A DNA stretch of 64,000 nt. Origin: JBJHBP01 sp050485685 (GTDB taxonomy: Bacteria; Pseudomonadota; Gammaproteobacteria; Steroidobacterales; Rariloculaceae). The stretch is taken from NCBI GenBank assembly GCA_050485685.1, contig JBJHBW010000001.1:186001-250000 (forward strand), read 5' to 3'. Below the pieces are notes generated by a model. It was not told where the DNA came from. It saw nothing but the letters and a program-made list of their open reading frames with translations, and made no database searches. How positions within the stretch are numbered: the stretch's first letter is position 1; every line of letters begins with the position of its first letter. The position numbers and the translations under genes were made by a program. This document shows positions 51,297 to 58,598 of this stretch, piece by piece.

Positions 51297-52316
51297 TCAG
51301 TGACCGGCCACGTTGGCCATCATGGCCGCGAACAGCAGCTCCTTGCCTATGCTGGGCGCATACTGTGCCCACACCGGGCCGAGCTTCCAGCGCCAGGCCA
51401 TCTGCTGCTCAGGCGTCAGCGTCACGACGGTGCTGCGCCCGGATAGTTCTATCAGTTCGCGCTGCTCATCATTGATACGTGTTGCGTTCGCATTTCCCCA
51501 GGCCGTCACTTCAGCCAGGATTTCTGTGAGTCCGATGCGTATATCGTCTGGCAGACGCTGCCAGAACGCGTCGTTCACCGCGACCATGTAGCCGATATAG
51601 CCGTGATTCGTCTCCGTAATGAAAGGCTGCACTTCATAGAATCGTGACGAATAGATGTTCGACCAGGTGTTCTCCTGTGCTTCCACGACACCGGTCTGCA
51701 ACGCCTGATAGACCTCCGCGAACGCCATCTTCTGCGGATTGCCGCCAAAGGCCTGAACCTGCGACTGAAGCACATCCGATTCCATGATTCGGAACTTCAA
51801 TCCGGCGGCATCGGCGGGCGTATACAGCGGACGTGGCGCACTGAACTGCTTCATGCCGTTATGCCAGTAGGCAAGTCCGCGTATACCGTGGACCTGAAGC
51901 TCATCCAGCAATGCAATGCCCGCGGAACTGCTCTGGAAGCGTTCGACCGCGTCGAGATCCACAAACAGGAACGGGAGGTCGAAAACCTGCAGGCGATCGG
52001 TAAGGCGGTCAAACAGGGAAAGTGGTGCCGCCACCATCTGCACATCGCCGAAGGCCAGTGCTTCCAGCGAATCGCTGTCGCCCATCAACTGGGCGGACGG
52101 ATAGACTTCGACTCGCACGCGCTGCGGAAAGCGCTCCGCGGCAAGATCACGGAACATCTGCGCGGCCTGCCCTTTCGGCGTTTCCGGTGCCGTGACATGC
52201 GGAAACCGTATTACGTATAACTCTTCATCGGCAGGTCCCGTGCATGCCGACAGCCACAATGCCCCCACGCACCCGCAGATGATTCCGAGTACCCGTACCG
52301 CAGAATCTCTCGTCAC
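51297..52316 (-). CDS. TRAP transporter substrate-binding lipoprotein (DctP type)
   Basis: I place the start at a GTG at 52316 because GGAGGGGG lies directly upstream and the protein then opens with a lipoprotein signal VRVLGIICGCVGALWLSAC (lipid Cys about residue 24). The 339-residue protein has DctP features: LYVIRFPHVTAPETPKGQAAQMF, DLPFLFVDLDAVERF, the ligand-binding Arg region ADAAGLKFRIMESDVLQSQVQAFGGNPQKMAFAEVYQALQTGVVEAQENTWSNI. DVLQSQVQAFGGNP with E-x-Q-E-N is typical of monocarboxylate or dicarboxylate binders. It is the first gene of the TRAP operon, divergent from the creatinase-like gene. Confidence 0.92.
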   Translation of the reverse strand: MTRDSAVRVLGIICGCVGALWLSACTGPADEELYVIRFPHVTAPETPKGQAAQMFRDLAAERFPQRVRVEVYPSAQLMGDSDSLEALAFGDVQMVAAPLSLFDRLTDRLQVFDLPFLFVDLDAVERFQSSSAGIALLDELQVHGIRGLAYWHNGMKQFSAPRPLYTPADAAGLKFRIMESDVLQSQVQAFGGNPQKMAFAEVYQALQTGVVEAQENTWSNIYSSRFYEVQPFITETNHGYIGYMVAVNDAFWQRLPDDIRIGLTEILAEVTAWGNANATRINDEQRELIELSGRSTVVTLTPEQQMAWRWKLGPVWAQYAPSIGKELLFAAMMANVAGH

Positions 52317-52392
52317 CCCGCCCCCTCCAAGGTCATGCCACGACAGCTGCCCAGTCTGGTCGATCAGCCGGCATCTTGCTAGGCTACAGCTT

Positions 52393-52403
52393 ATTGTATT
52401 GTA
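52393..52403 (-). promoter_or_regulatory. Possible -10 region of the TRAP operon
   Basis: Read on the minus strand, the -10-like hexamer TACAAT occurs twice in immediate overlap (TACAATACAAT). It lies about 80 bases before the binding-protein start. The -35 side is poor, so this is tentative. The same bases sit inside a CTACA-N11-TGTAG inverted repeat at 52384-52404. Confidence 0.35.
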
Positions 52404-52465
52404 GTCGGAAGGGATGTTTTGTGGCCGCAAGGGCGGCCCGGTTCGTTTGGCCGGTCATCTGCAAA

Positions 52466-52471
52466 TATAAT
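52466..52471 (+). promoter_or_regulatory. -10 box of the creatinase-like gene
   Basis: A consensus TATAAT lies 80 bases before the ATG at 52552. TTCGTT or TCGTTT 17-18 bases upstream is a weak -35. Transcription should begin near 52478, inside a LacI-type operator. Confidence 0.5.
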
Positions 52472-52477
52472 CAGCCG

Positions 52478-52490
52478 GCAAACGTTTTTC
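52478..52490 (+). promoter_or_regulatory. LacI/PurR-like operator
   Basis: GCAAACGTTTTTC contains the perfect palindrome AAACGTTT (52480-52487) with the central CG typical of LacI-family sites and closely resembles the PurR consensus GCAAACGTTTTC. It overlaps the expected transcription start of the creatinase-like gene. A LacI-family gene lies at the far end of the same cluster (57357-58475). Confidence 0.55.
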
Positions 52491-52551
52491 CGCCCCCCGG
52501 CAGTCGGTAACGACGCCGCATCCCGATTCCGCATGCCAGGAGCATTGTGAC

Positions 52552-53853
52552 ATGGTCGCCAAACTTTCCGAACCCAGAGTCATTACCGACGCCGACATCG
52601 ATCCGCGCCATGACTGGTCGCGCGCGATCTATGCGCCCGGTGTCATGAACGTGGACTTTGAGGAGCGTATCGACTTTCGTCGTCTGCATCGCTACCGCCT
52701 GGCTCGAACCCGACAGGCGCTGGCCGCATCCGACCTGGGCGCATTGCTGACCTTCGATGCGAACAACATCCGCTACATCACCAGCACTGCAATCGGCGAA
52801 TGGTCGCGCGACAAGATGTGTCGTTTTGCGCTGCTGGCAGGCAACAGCTCCCCGCATCTCTGGGACTTCGGCTCGGCTGCGGCACACCATCGCATCTATG
52901 CGCCATGGCTTGAGAAAGAACACTGCCACGCCGGCATGCTGGGCCTGCGCGGCGCCGTTCCGCCGGACGCCGGCCTGATGCGTTCGGCGGCGAAAGAGAT
53001 ACGCGCGATACTTGAGGAAGCCGGTGTCGCCGACCAGCCTCTGGGTGTGGATCTGGTTGAGCCGCCGATGTTGTTCGAACTCGAGCGCGTTGGCCTCAAG
53101 GTCCGCGACGGCCAGCAGGTCATGCTCGATGCGCGTGAGATCAAGAGCCAGGACGAGATCATGCTGCTGAATACCGCCGCTTCCATGGTGGATGCGGTCT
53201 ATCACATGATCTATGAAGACCTGAAACCCGGCGTGCGCGAGTCAGACATCGTCGCACGCGCGACCAAGATGCTGTTCGAGATGGGATCCGACGACGTCGA
53301 AGCCATCAACGCTGTCGCCGGTGAGCGCTGCAGCCCGCATCCGCACAACTTTACCGATCGTATGGTGCGGCCGGGCGATCAGGCATTCTTCGACATCATC
53401 CAGGCCTACATGGGCTACCGCACCTGCTACTACCGCACGATCAATGTCGGCATCGCCAACGACGCTCAGAAGGATGCCTACAAGCGTGCGCGTGAATGGA
53501 TAGACGCATCGATAGCCAAGGTCCGTCCCGGCGTCGGCACCGACGAAGTCGCATCGGTATGGCCGAAGGCCGAGGAACTCGGCTTCTCCAGCGAGATGGA
53601 ATGCTTCGGCCTGCAGTTCGGCCACGGCCTTGGCGTTGCGCTGCATGAGCGTCCCATCATCAGCCGCCTGGTGTCCATGGATAACCCGGCCGAGATCAAG
53701 GAAGGCATGGTGTTCGCGCTCGAGACCTACTGCCCTGCCAAGGATGGACATTCGGCTGCGCGCATCGAGGAGGAAGTGGTGGTTACCGCAGACGGATGCC
53801 GCGTCATCACGCTGTTCCCGGCGGCCGAACTGCCGGTGGCGAACGAATACTGA
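52552..53853 (+). CDS. M24 (creatinase/prolidase-fold) enzyme with incomplete metal site
   Basis: The 433-residue protein has a creatinase N-terminal domain (VDFEERIDFRRLHRYRLARTRQALAASDLGALLTFDANNIRYIT) and a pita-bread catalytic domain. Metal-ligand positions can be traced: Asp281 (FFDII), His358 (GHGLGVALHERP), Glu391 (ALETY) and Glu406 (ARIEEEVVVT), but the second Asp is replaced by Tyr in GYRTCYYRT, as creatinase has GYYTALERT there. It is therefore unlike a normal Xaa-Pro peptidase; it may hydrolyse a C-N bond or act as a lyase (the DMSP lyase DddP shares the fold). AGGAG precedes the ATG. It lies between a TRAP importer and a 2-oxo acid dehydrogenase operon. Confidence 0.8.
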   Translation: MVAKLSEPRVITDADIDPRHDWSRAIYAPGVMNVDFEERIDFRRLHRYRLARTRQALAASDLGALLTFDANNIRYITSTAIGEWSRDKMCRFALLAGNSSPHLWDFGSAAAHHRIYAPWLEKEHCHAGMLGLRGAVPPDAGLMRSAAKEIRAILEEAGVADQPLGVDLVEPPMLFELERVGLKVRDGQQVMLDAREIKSQDEIMLLNTAASMVDAVYHMIYEDLKPGVRESDIVARATKMLFEMGSDDVEAINAVAGERCSPHPHNFTDRMVRPGDQAFFDIIQAYMGYRTCYYRTINVGIANDAQKDAYKRAREWIDASIAKVRPGVGTDEVASVWPKAEELGFSSEMECFGLQFGHGLGVALHERPIISRLVSMDNPAEIKEGMVFALETYCPAKDGHSAARIEEEVVVTADGCRVITLFPAAELPVANEY

Positions 53854-53860
53854 TCGCGAT

Positions 53861-53891
53861 CGGGCGCAACCGGCTGTGCCGGATGCGCCCG
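53861..53891 (+). terminator. Strong hairpin between the creatinase-like and E1-alpha genes
   Basis: A 14-base-pair stem with one mismatch (CGGGCGCAACCGGC against GCCGGATGCGCCCG) and a three-base loop lies eight bases after the creatinase-like stop. No T tract follows. It may partly terminate or protect the upstream message. Confidence 0.45.
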
Positions 53892-53949
53892 TCCCCGGTC
53901 ACGAACCAGATACGCCAGCCCCAAGAACCGACAACAAGGCCAGCATACA

Positions 53950-54981
53950 GTGGAACCACGACCAACTTCCGGCGCGCCCCACTCATCGGACGGGCGCGAC
54001 CATCCCACTCTGGAAACCCGTCTTGCCCTGTATCGCTCCATGCTGGAATGCCGGCACCTGGAGAAACGCGCCTACGACCTGTTCATGCAGAACATGATCA
54101 AGGGCACCAGCCACCTGGCGCTTGGACAGGAGGCGATCGCCGCCGGATTCGGTTGCGCGATGCGCGAAGACGATTACACGTTCTGCACCTATCGCGGTCA
54201 TGCCCACACCCTGGTGCGCGGTGCATCCATGACAGGCATTCTCGGTGAGCTGATGGGCCTTTCCTCTGGCCTGATGCGCGGCAAGGGCGGCTCCATGCAC
54301 CTGACCAGCGTCGAGCATGGCGTCATGGGCTCCTACGCGATCATAGGCGCGCATCTGCCCATTGCGGCCGGCGCCGCCTGGTCCGCCCAGTATCGTGGCA
54401 CTGGTCAGGTGGCCGTGTGTTTCTTCGGCGACGGTACGACGAACATAGGTGCCTTCCATGAAGCGCTGAATTTCGCGGTGATATGGAAGCTGCCCGTGGT
54501 GTTCGTCTGCGAGAACAATCAGTACATGGAATATACGGCGATTCGCGAGGTCACGGCCGTCGAGCATCCGGCCGCGGATCGGGCAGGAGCCTACGGCCTG
54601 GAACCCATTCTGATCGACGGCAACGACGTGGACGTCGTTTACCGAACTGCGGTCCGCGCGCTGGATGTCGCGCGGCGCGGTGGCGGTCCCAGCCTGATCG
54701 AAGCCGAAACCTATCGCCACGGCGGGCACTCGCGCGCCGACCCGGGCAAGTATCGGCCCGACGACGAGGTAAAGGCCTGGCTGGAGAAAGACCCTATCCC
54801 GCGCTACAGACAGCGGCTCATCGAAGTCGGCGTCAGCGAGGCGCAGCTTGAGGATATCGAGCAACAGGTGAAAGCGGCTGTGGACAAAGCCACCGAAGAG
54901 GCGCGCAGTGCGCCGCCACCGGACCTGGCCATAGCGGAAACGGACGTCTGGGCGGATGGAGGCGCGGCATGGCGGAACTGA
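53950..54981 (+). CDS. Thiamine-dependent 2-oxo acid (pyruvate/acetoin) dehydrogenase E1 alpha subunit
   Basis: This 343-residue subunit decarboxylates a 2-oxo acid or cleaves acetoin with thiamine diphosphate. The ThDP motif runs from GDG at 160-162 to NN at 189-190, and the active-site segments YRGHAHTLVRGASM, GKGGSMHLTS, GSYAIIGAHLPIAAGAA and ETYRHGGHSRADP are present. The start is a GTG at 53950. Its last 13 bases overlap the E1-beta gene. The sequence style fits pyruvate or acetoin dehydrogenase more than branched-chain dehydrogenase; the substrate cannot be fixed from sequence. Confidence 0.92.
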   Translation: MEPRPTSGAPHSSDGRDHPTLETRLALYRSMLECRHLEKRAYDLFMQNMIKGTSHLALGQEAIAAGFGCAMREDDYTFCTYRGHAHTLVRGASMTGILGELMGLSSGLMRGKGGSMHLTSVEHGVMGSYAIIGAHLPIAAGAAWSAQYRGTGQVAVCFFGDGTTNIGAFHEALNFAVIWKLPVVFVCENNQYMEYTAIREVTAVEHPAADRAGAYGLEPILIDGNDVDVVYRTAVRALDVARRGGGPSLIEAETYRHGGHSRADPGKYRPDDEVKAWLEKDPIPRYRQRLIEVGVSEAQLEDIEQQVKAAVDKATEEARSAPPPDLAIAETDVWADGGAAWRN

Positions 54982-55946
54982 CCTATCGTGAAGCAGTCGC
55001 GGCGGCACTTGCCCAGGAAATGCGGCGCGATCCGTCGGTCGTATTCATCGGCGAAGACGTAGCGGCCGCCGGCGGCGTATTCAAAACCACCGTTGGTCTG
55101 CTTGACGAATTCGGCCCCGACCGTGTGAAAGACACGCCGATTTCCGAGCAGGCCATTCTCGGCGCGGTCATGGGTGCCGCGATGACCGGCCTGCGCCCGG
55201 TTGCCGAGATCATGTTTTCCGACTTCTTCGCGGTGTGCTGGGACATCGTCGCGAATGAAATCGCGAAGTCGCGTTATATGACCGACGGCCAGTGCAGTTT
55301 CCCGCTGGTGATTCGCTCGGCCAACGGCGGCGGTGCCCGCTTCGGCGCGCAGCATTCGCAGAGCGTGGAGAACTGGGCCATGGCAGTGCCGGGCCTGAAG
55401 GTCGTCGCGCCGGCTTCTCCGGCCGACGTGAAAGGCCTGCTTGCCGCCTCGATTCGCGATCCCGATCCGGTGCTGTTCTTCGAACAGAAGTCACTTTACG
55501 CGACCAAGGGCGAGGTTCCCGATGGCGAGCATGTCGTTGACCTCGGCAAGGCCAATGTGCTGCGACGCGGCGATGACGTGACCATCGTAGCCCTGGCCCT
55601 GATGGTCAACCGGGCGATGAAAGCGGCCGAGATACTGGAGAAGGAACACGGCATTACGGCCACCGTGGTGGACCTGCGCTGTCTGGTGCCGCTGGATACC
55701 CGCACCATCCTGGAGGAAGTTGCTCATACGGGCCGGCTGGTCACGGTTGAGGAAAACCCGCGCCTGTGCGGCTGGGGCGCCGAAATCGCCTCCATCGTTG
55801 CGCACGAGGCATTCTGGGATCTCGACGGGCCTGTGGTGCGTGTCACGACACCGCACATACCACTGCCTGCTGCCGACAACCTCGAGGATGCGGTACTGCC
55901 CACCCCCGAGAAAATCGTTCGCGCGGTGCGCGAACTGGTGGACTGA
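54969..55946 (+). CDS. 2-oxo acid (pyruvate/acetoin) dehydrogenase E1 beta subunit
   Basis: The 325-residue protein has the E1-beta signatures ELTYREAVAAALAQEMRRDPSVVFIGEDVAAAGGVFKTT, ISEQAILGAVMGAAMTGLRPVAEIMFSDF, GGGARFGAQHSQS and VVDLRCLVPLDTRTILEEVAHTGRLVTVEE. It forms a heterotetramer with E1 alpha. GGAGG sits nine bases before the ATG, inside the alpha gene. The E2 gene follows 29 bases later. Confidence 0.94.
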   Translation: MAELTYREAVAAALAQEMRRDPSVVFIGEDVAAAGGVFKTTVGLLDEFGPDRVKDTPISEQAILGAVMGAAMTGLRPVAEIMFSDFFAVCWDIVANEIAKSRYMTDGQCSFPLVIRSANGGGARFGAQHSQSVENWAMAVPGLKVVAPASPADVKGLLAASIRDPDPVLFFEQKSLYATKGEVPDGEHVVDLGKANVLRRGDDVTIVALALMVNRAMKAAEILEKEHGITATVVDLRCLVPLDTRTILEEVAHTGRLVTVEENPRLCGWGAEIASIVAHEAFWDLDGPVVRVTTPHIPLPAADNLEDAVLPTPEKIVRAVRELVD

Positions 55947-55975
55947 AGTTTTCTGAGCGGGGGGCTCACGGGACC

Positions 55976-57400
55976 ATGGATGTACTGATGCCGCAGCTGG
56001 GCGAGACCGTCGATGAGGGCACGGTCGCACAGTGGCACAAGAATGTCGGCGACCGGATCGAGGTCGACGAAATTCTGCTGGACGTCGAGACCGACAAGAC
56101 GTCCATGGAGATCCCATCGCCGGCAGCCGGCACAGTGAAATCCATCCGCGTCGAGGCAGGCCAGACCGTAGCCGTTGGAACGGTGCTGGCTGTCATCGAC
56201 AGCGGTGATGGTGCGGGCGAAGATGCGGATGACGGGGAGGGTTCCGTCACCGATCCGGACCCCGGCGCAGGCAACGCGGATACTGCCGACAGCAACGCTG
56301 ACGACCCGTCTGGACCGCCTGCGGCGTCAGCTTCCACGCCGGCACCCGATCCCGGCGCAGCATCAGCGCCTTACGGCAGCGGCCGCGTAACCGGCACCGC
56401 CCGAAGTGTCACCGGCAGCAGCCATCAGCGTCTGTCACCGGCCGTGCGGCGCCTGGTCGCCGAGCAGAACCTTGACATCGATCGCATTGCCGGCAGCGGG
56501 CGCCATGGCCGCATCACGCGACGGGATGTGCTCGAGCACATCGCTTCCGGCGGCCCTGCGGGACAGGCAGGAGCTGGAACGGATTCACGCACGCCCTCCA
56601 GTGCGCCTGACAGCGCAACTCCCGGGACGCAAGCCAGTGCAGGGAGCGGTGCTTCCGCCCGTCCAGATGCAGAGGCTGCTACATCCGGAAGTGGTGACCT
56701 GATTCCTTTCAACCGTATCCGACGCCTGACCGCTGATCACATGGTTCGTTCAAGAGCCACCAGTCCCCATGTGCTGCAGGCGGTGGAAGTTGACTTCAGT
56801 GCCGTGCAGCTGGTCCGCAACCGGATGCGCGAAGCGTGGCGCGCCCGATACCACTTCTCGCTGACCTGGCTGCCTTTCATAGCGCATGCCGTATGCCGCG
56901 CTCTGGCCGAGTTCCCGCAACTCAATGCCAGCGTGGAGGACAACGCCCTGCGCCTGCATCGGCATGTCAACCTGGCAATTGCGGTAGACCTCGGACCCGC
57001 GGACGGACTGGTGGCACCGGTAATACGCCAGGCCGAGCAGCTGTCGGTGGAGAAACTCGCGCACGCAATTCATGAGCTGTCGCAGACCGCACGAAGCGGT
57101 CGCCTGAAGCCCGACCAGCTCAGCGGTGGCACCTATACGCTGTCGAACTCCGGCAGTTTCGGCACGCTGATCACCGCACCCATCATCAACCAGCCGCAGG
57201 TGGCGATTCTTTCTACCGACGGGATACGCAAACGGCCGGTCGTTCTGGAACGTGCGGACGGCGATGCCATCGCGATTCGACCAGTAGGAATACTCGCGCA
57301 GTCATTCGATCACCGCGCTGTAGACGGTGCCTATTCGGCAGCCTTCCTCGCCAGGGTCAGGTCGCTGATCGAGCAGAGTAACTGGAACGTCGAGATCTGA
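55976..57400 (+). CDS. Dihydrolipoyl acyltransferase (E2) of the 2-oxo acid dehydrogenase complex
   Basis: The ATG at 55976 gives 474 residues starting MDVLMPQLGETVDEG; the frame opens earlier within E1 beta. Domain order is one lipoyl domain (Lys41 in ETDKTSME), an acidic, Asp/Ser/Pro-rich linker, a peripheral-subunit-binding domain (about 140-178, LSPAVRRLVAEQNLDIDRIAGSGRHGRITRRDV), a second flexible linker and the catalytic domain with SFDHRAVDGAY near the C-terminus. It transfers the acyl group to CoA. No E3 (dihydrolipoamide dehydrogenase) gene follows. The last 44 bases overlap the convergent LacI-family gene. Confidence 0.93.
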   Translation: MDVLMPQLGETVDEGTVAQWHKNVGDRIEVDEILLDVETDKTSMEIPSPAAGTVKSIRVEAGQTVAVGTVLAVIDSGDGAGEDADDGEGSVTDPDPGAGNADTADSNADDPSGPPAASASTPAPDPGAASAPYGSGRVTGTARSVTGSSHQRLSPAVRRLVAEQNLDIDRIAGSGRHGRITRRDVLEHIASGGPAGQAGAGTDSRTPSSAPDSATPGTQASAGSGASARPDAEAATSGSGDLIPFNRIRRLTADHMVRSRATSPHVLQAVEVDFSAVQLVRNRMREAWRARYHFSLTWLPFIAHAVCRALAEFPQLNASVEDNALRLHRHVNLAIAVDLGPADGLVAPVIRQAEQLSVEKLAHAIHELSQTARSGRLKPDQLSGGTYTLSNSGSFGTLITAPIINQPQVAILSTDGIRKRPVVLERADGDAIAIRPVGILAQSFDHRAVDGAYSAAFLARVRSLIEQSNWNVEI

Positions 57401-58475
57401 CTGGACTCTTGCCGCCAGGGAGCTCGCGGGTCGAGCCGCGAACCACTAGTTCCGGCGTGAGACTCACTTTCGTGGGCAGCTCCACGGACTGTCCGTGCCT
57501 GTGTTCATCCTTCGGCCCACGAATACGCTGCAGCAGCATCTGCGCCGCACGCACACCCAGCTCGTTATGCGGGATCCGTACCGTGGTCAGCGGCGGAGTC
57601 AGGCGGTCGATGAAGGGCATGTCATTGAACCCGGTGACAGATACATCGTCAGGGCACTTAAGACCCGCCTCGTCCAGCGCGTCGTAACATCCCAGCGCGA
57701 GCAGGTCGTTGGCCGCGACGATCGCGGTGAACTGCTTGCCCGCCGACAACAACGCGGAAAGCGCTGCCTTGCCGGCTGCTTCAGTGAACGACTGAGCGTT
57801 TACGGTCAACAAGGCGCAGTCATCCAGACCCGCCTCGCGGGCCGAAGCCAGAAATGCATCGCGTCGCGCTGACCCCGTGGAGGTGTCCTGCGGTCCGGCC
57901 ACATGCGCGATCTGCCGGTGTCCCTGCGACACCAGATGCGTGAAAGCCAGCTTGATGCCGTAAGCATCATCGTTGACGACCGAAGGCACTTCATCGGAAT
58001 CCACGGAACGGTTGACCAGGACCACCGGGACGTCGGCGTCCAGGCACCGCTGCACGACTTTGTCCTCGCGGTGTGCGGTCGCGAGAATCACGCCTTCGAT
58101 CTGCCTGGCCAGCATGCTCTCGAGAATCGAGATTTCGCTCTGTGGATTATTTGCCGAATCGGCAAGGATGGAAATGATTCCGTACTCGTCCAGCGTGCGC
58201 TCTATGCCCCTGACAATGGGCGGAAACAGGGGATTCGTAAGATCGGGGATCACCACGCCAACGGTATGACTCTGACGCGTACGCAGACCGGCTGCCAGGG
58301 GGTTGCGTCGATACCCCAGATCCTTGGCTGTCGCGAGTACTTTTTCGATCAGATCCTTGGACACCATGGAACGGGTGGCCGGGTTCAGCACCCGTGACAC
58401 CGTTGATGGATGCACCTCGGCCTCACGGGCAACGTCCTTGATCGTGACCTGCTGTGCGATTCCCTTGCGATTCAT
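57357..58475 (-). CDS. LacI-family transcriptional regulator
   Basis: The 372-residue protein has an N-terminal LacI helix-turn-helix (VTIKDVAREAEVHPSTVSRVLNPATRSMVSKDLIEKVLATAKDLGYRRNPLA, with the hinge helix) and a periplasmic-binding-protein-like effector domain (TVGVVIPDLTNPLFPPIVRGIER to TVRIPHNELGVRAAQMLLQRI). It is convergent with E2 and overlaps it by 44 bases; its C-terminal ~25 basic residues are encoded in that overlap. It most likely controls the surrounding TRAP-creatinase-dehydrogenase genes. A candidate LacI-type operator is at 52478 and an inverted repeat lies just upstream of its own start. Confidence 0.94.
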   Translation of the reverse strand: MNRKGIAQQVTIKDVAREAEVHPSTVSRVLNPATRSMVSKDLIEKVLATAKDLGYRRNPLAAGLRTRQSHTVGVVIPDLTNPLFPPIVRGIERTLDEYGIISILADSANNPQSEISILESMLARQIEGVILATAHREDKVVQRCLDADVPVVLVNRSVDSDEVPSVVNDDAYGIKLAFTHLVSQGHRQIAHVAGPQDTSTGSARRDAFLASAREAGLDDCALLTVNAQSFTEAAGKAALSALLSAGKQFTAIVAANDLLALGCYDALDEAGLKCPDDVSVTGFNDMPFIDRLTPPLTTVRIPHNELGVRAAQMLLQRIRGPKDEHRHGQSVELPTKVSLTPELVVRGSTRELPGGKSPVRSRRSSYSARSAT

Positions 58476-58508
58476 AGAAATATTTCGATCCCTGAAATGA
58501 ACTTAACA

Positions 58509-58529
58509 TTCACAAGGGTGCATTGTGAA
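58509..58529. promoter_or_regulatory. Inverted repeat upstream of the LacI-family gene
   Basis: TTCACAA-N7-TTGTGAA is a perfect seven-base inverted repeat in the 123-base divergent gap between the LacI-family gene and the beta-hydroxyacid dehydrogenase gene. A second small palindrome GAAATATTTC is at 58477-58486, next to the regulator ATG. The odd spacing (no central CG) is unlike a classical LacI site, so another regulator may bind. Confidence 0.45.
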
Positions 58530-58598
58530 CCTTCCGGAACGGGCCGACTCGAACTCTTGACAATTCTTCATAGACTGAAATCACGTTTCGCCTATTAA

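Noticed and set aside
52552..53853. DMSP lyase DddP as the identity of the M24 enzyme
   Set aside because: The fold is shared, but DddP metal ligands D-x-D and the later Asp are not matched, so the name is not justified.
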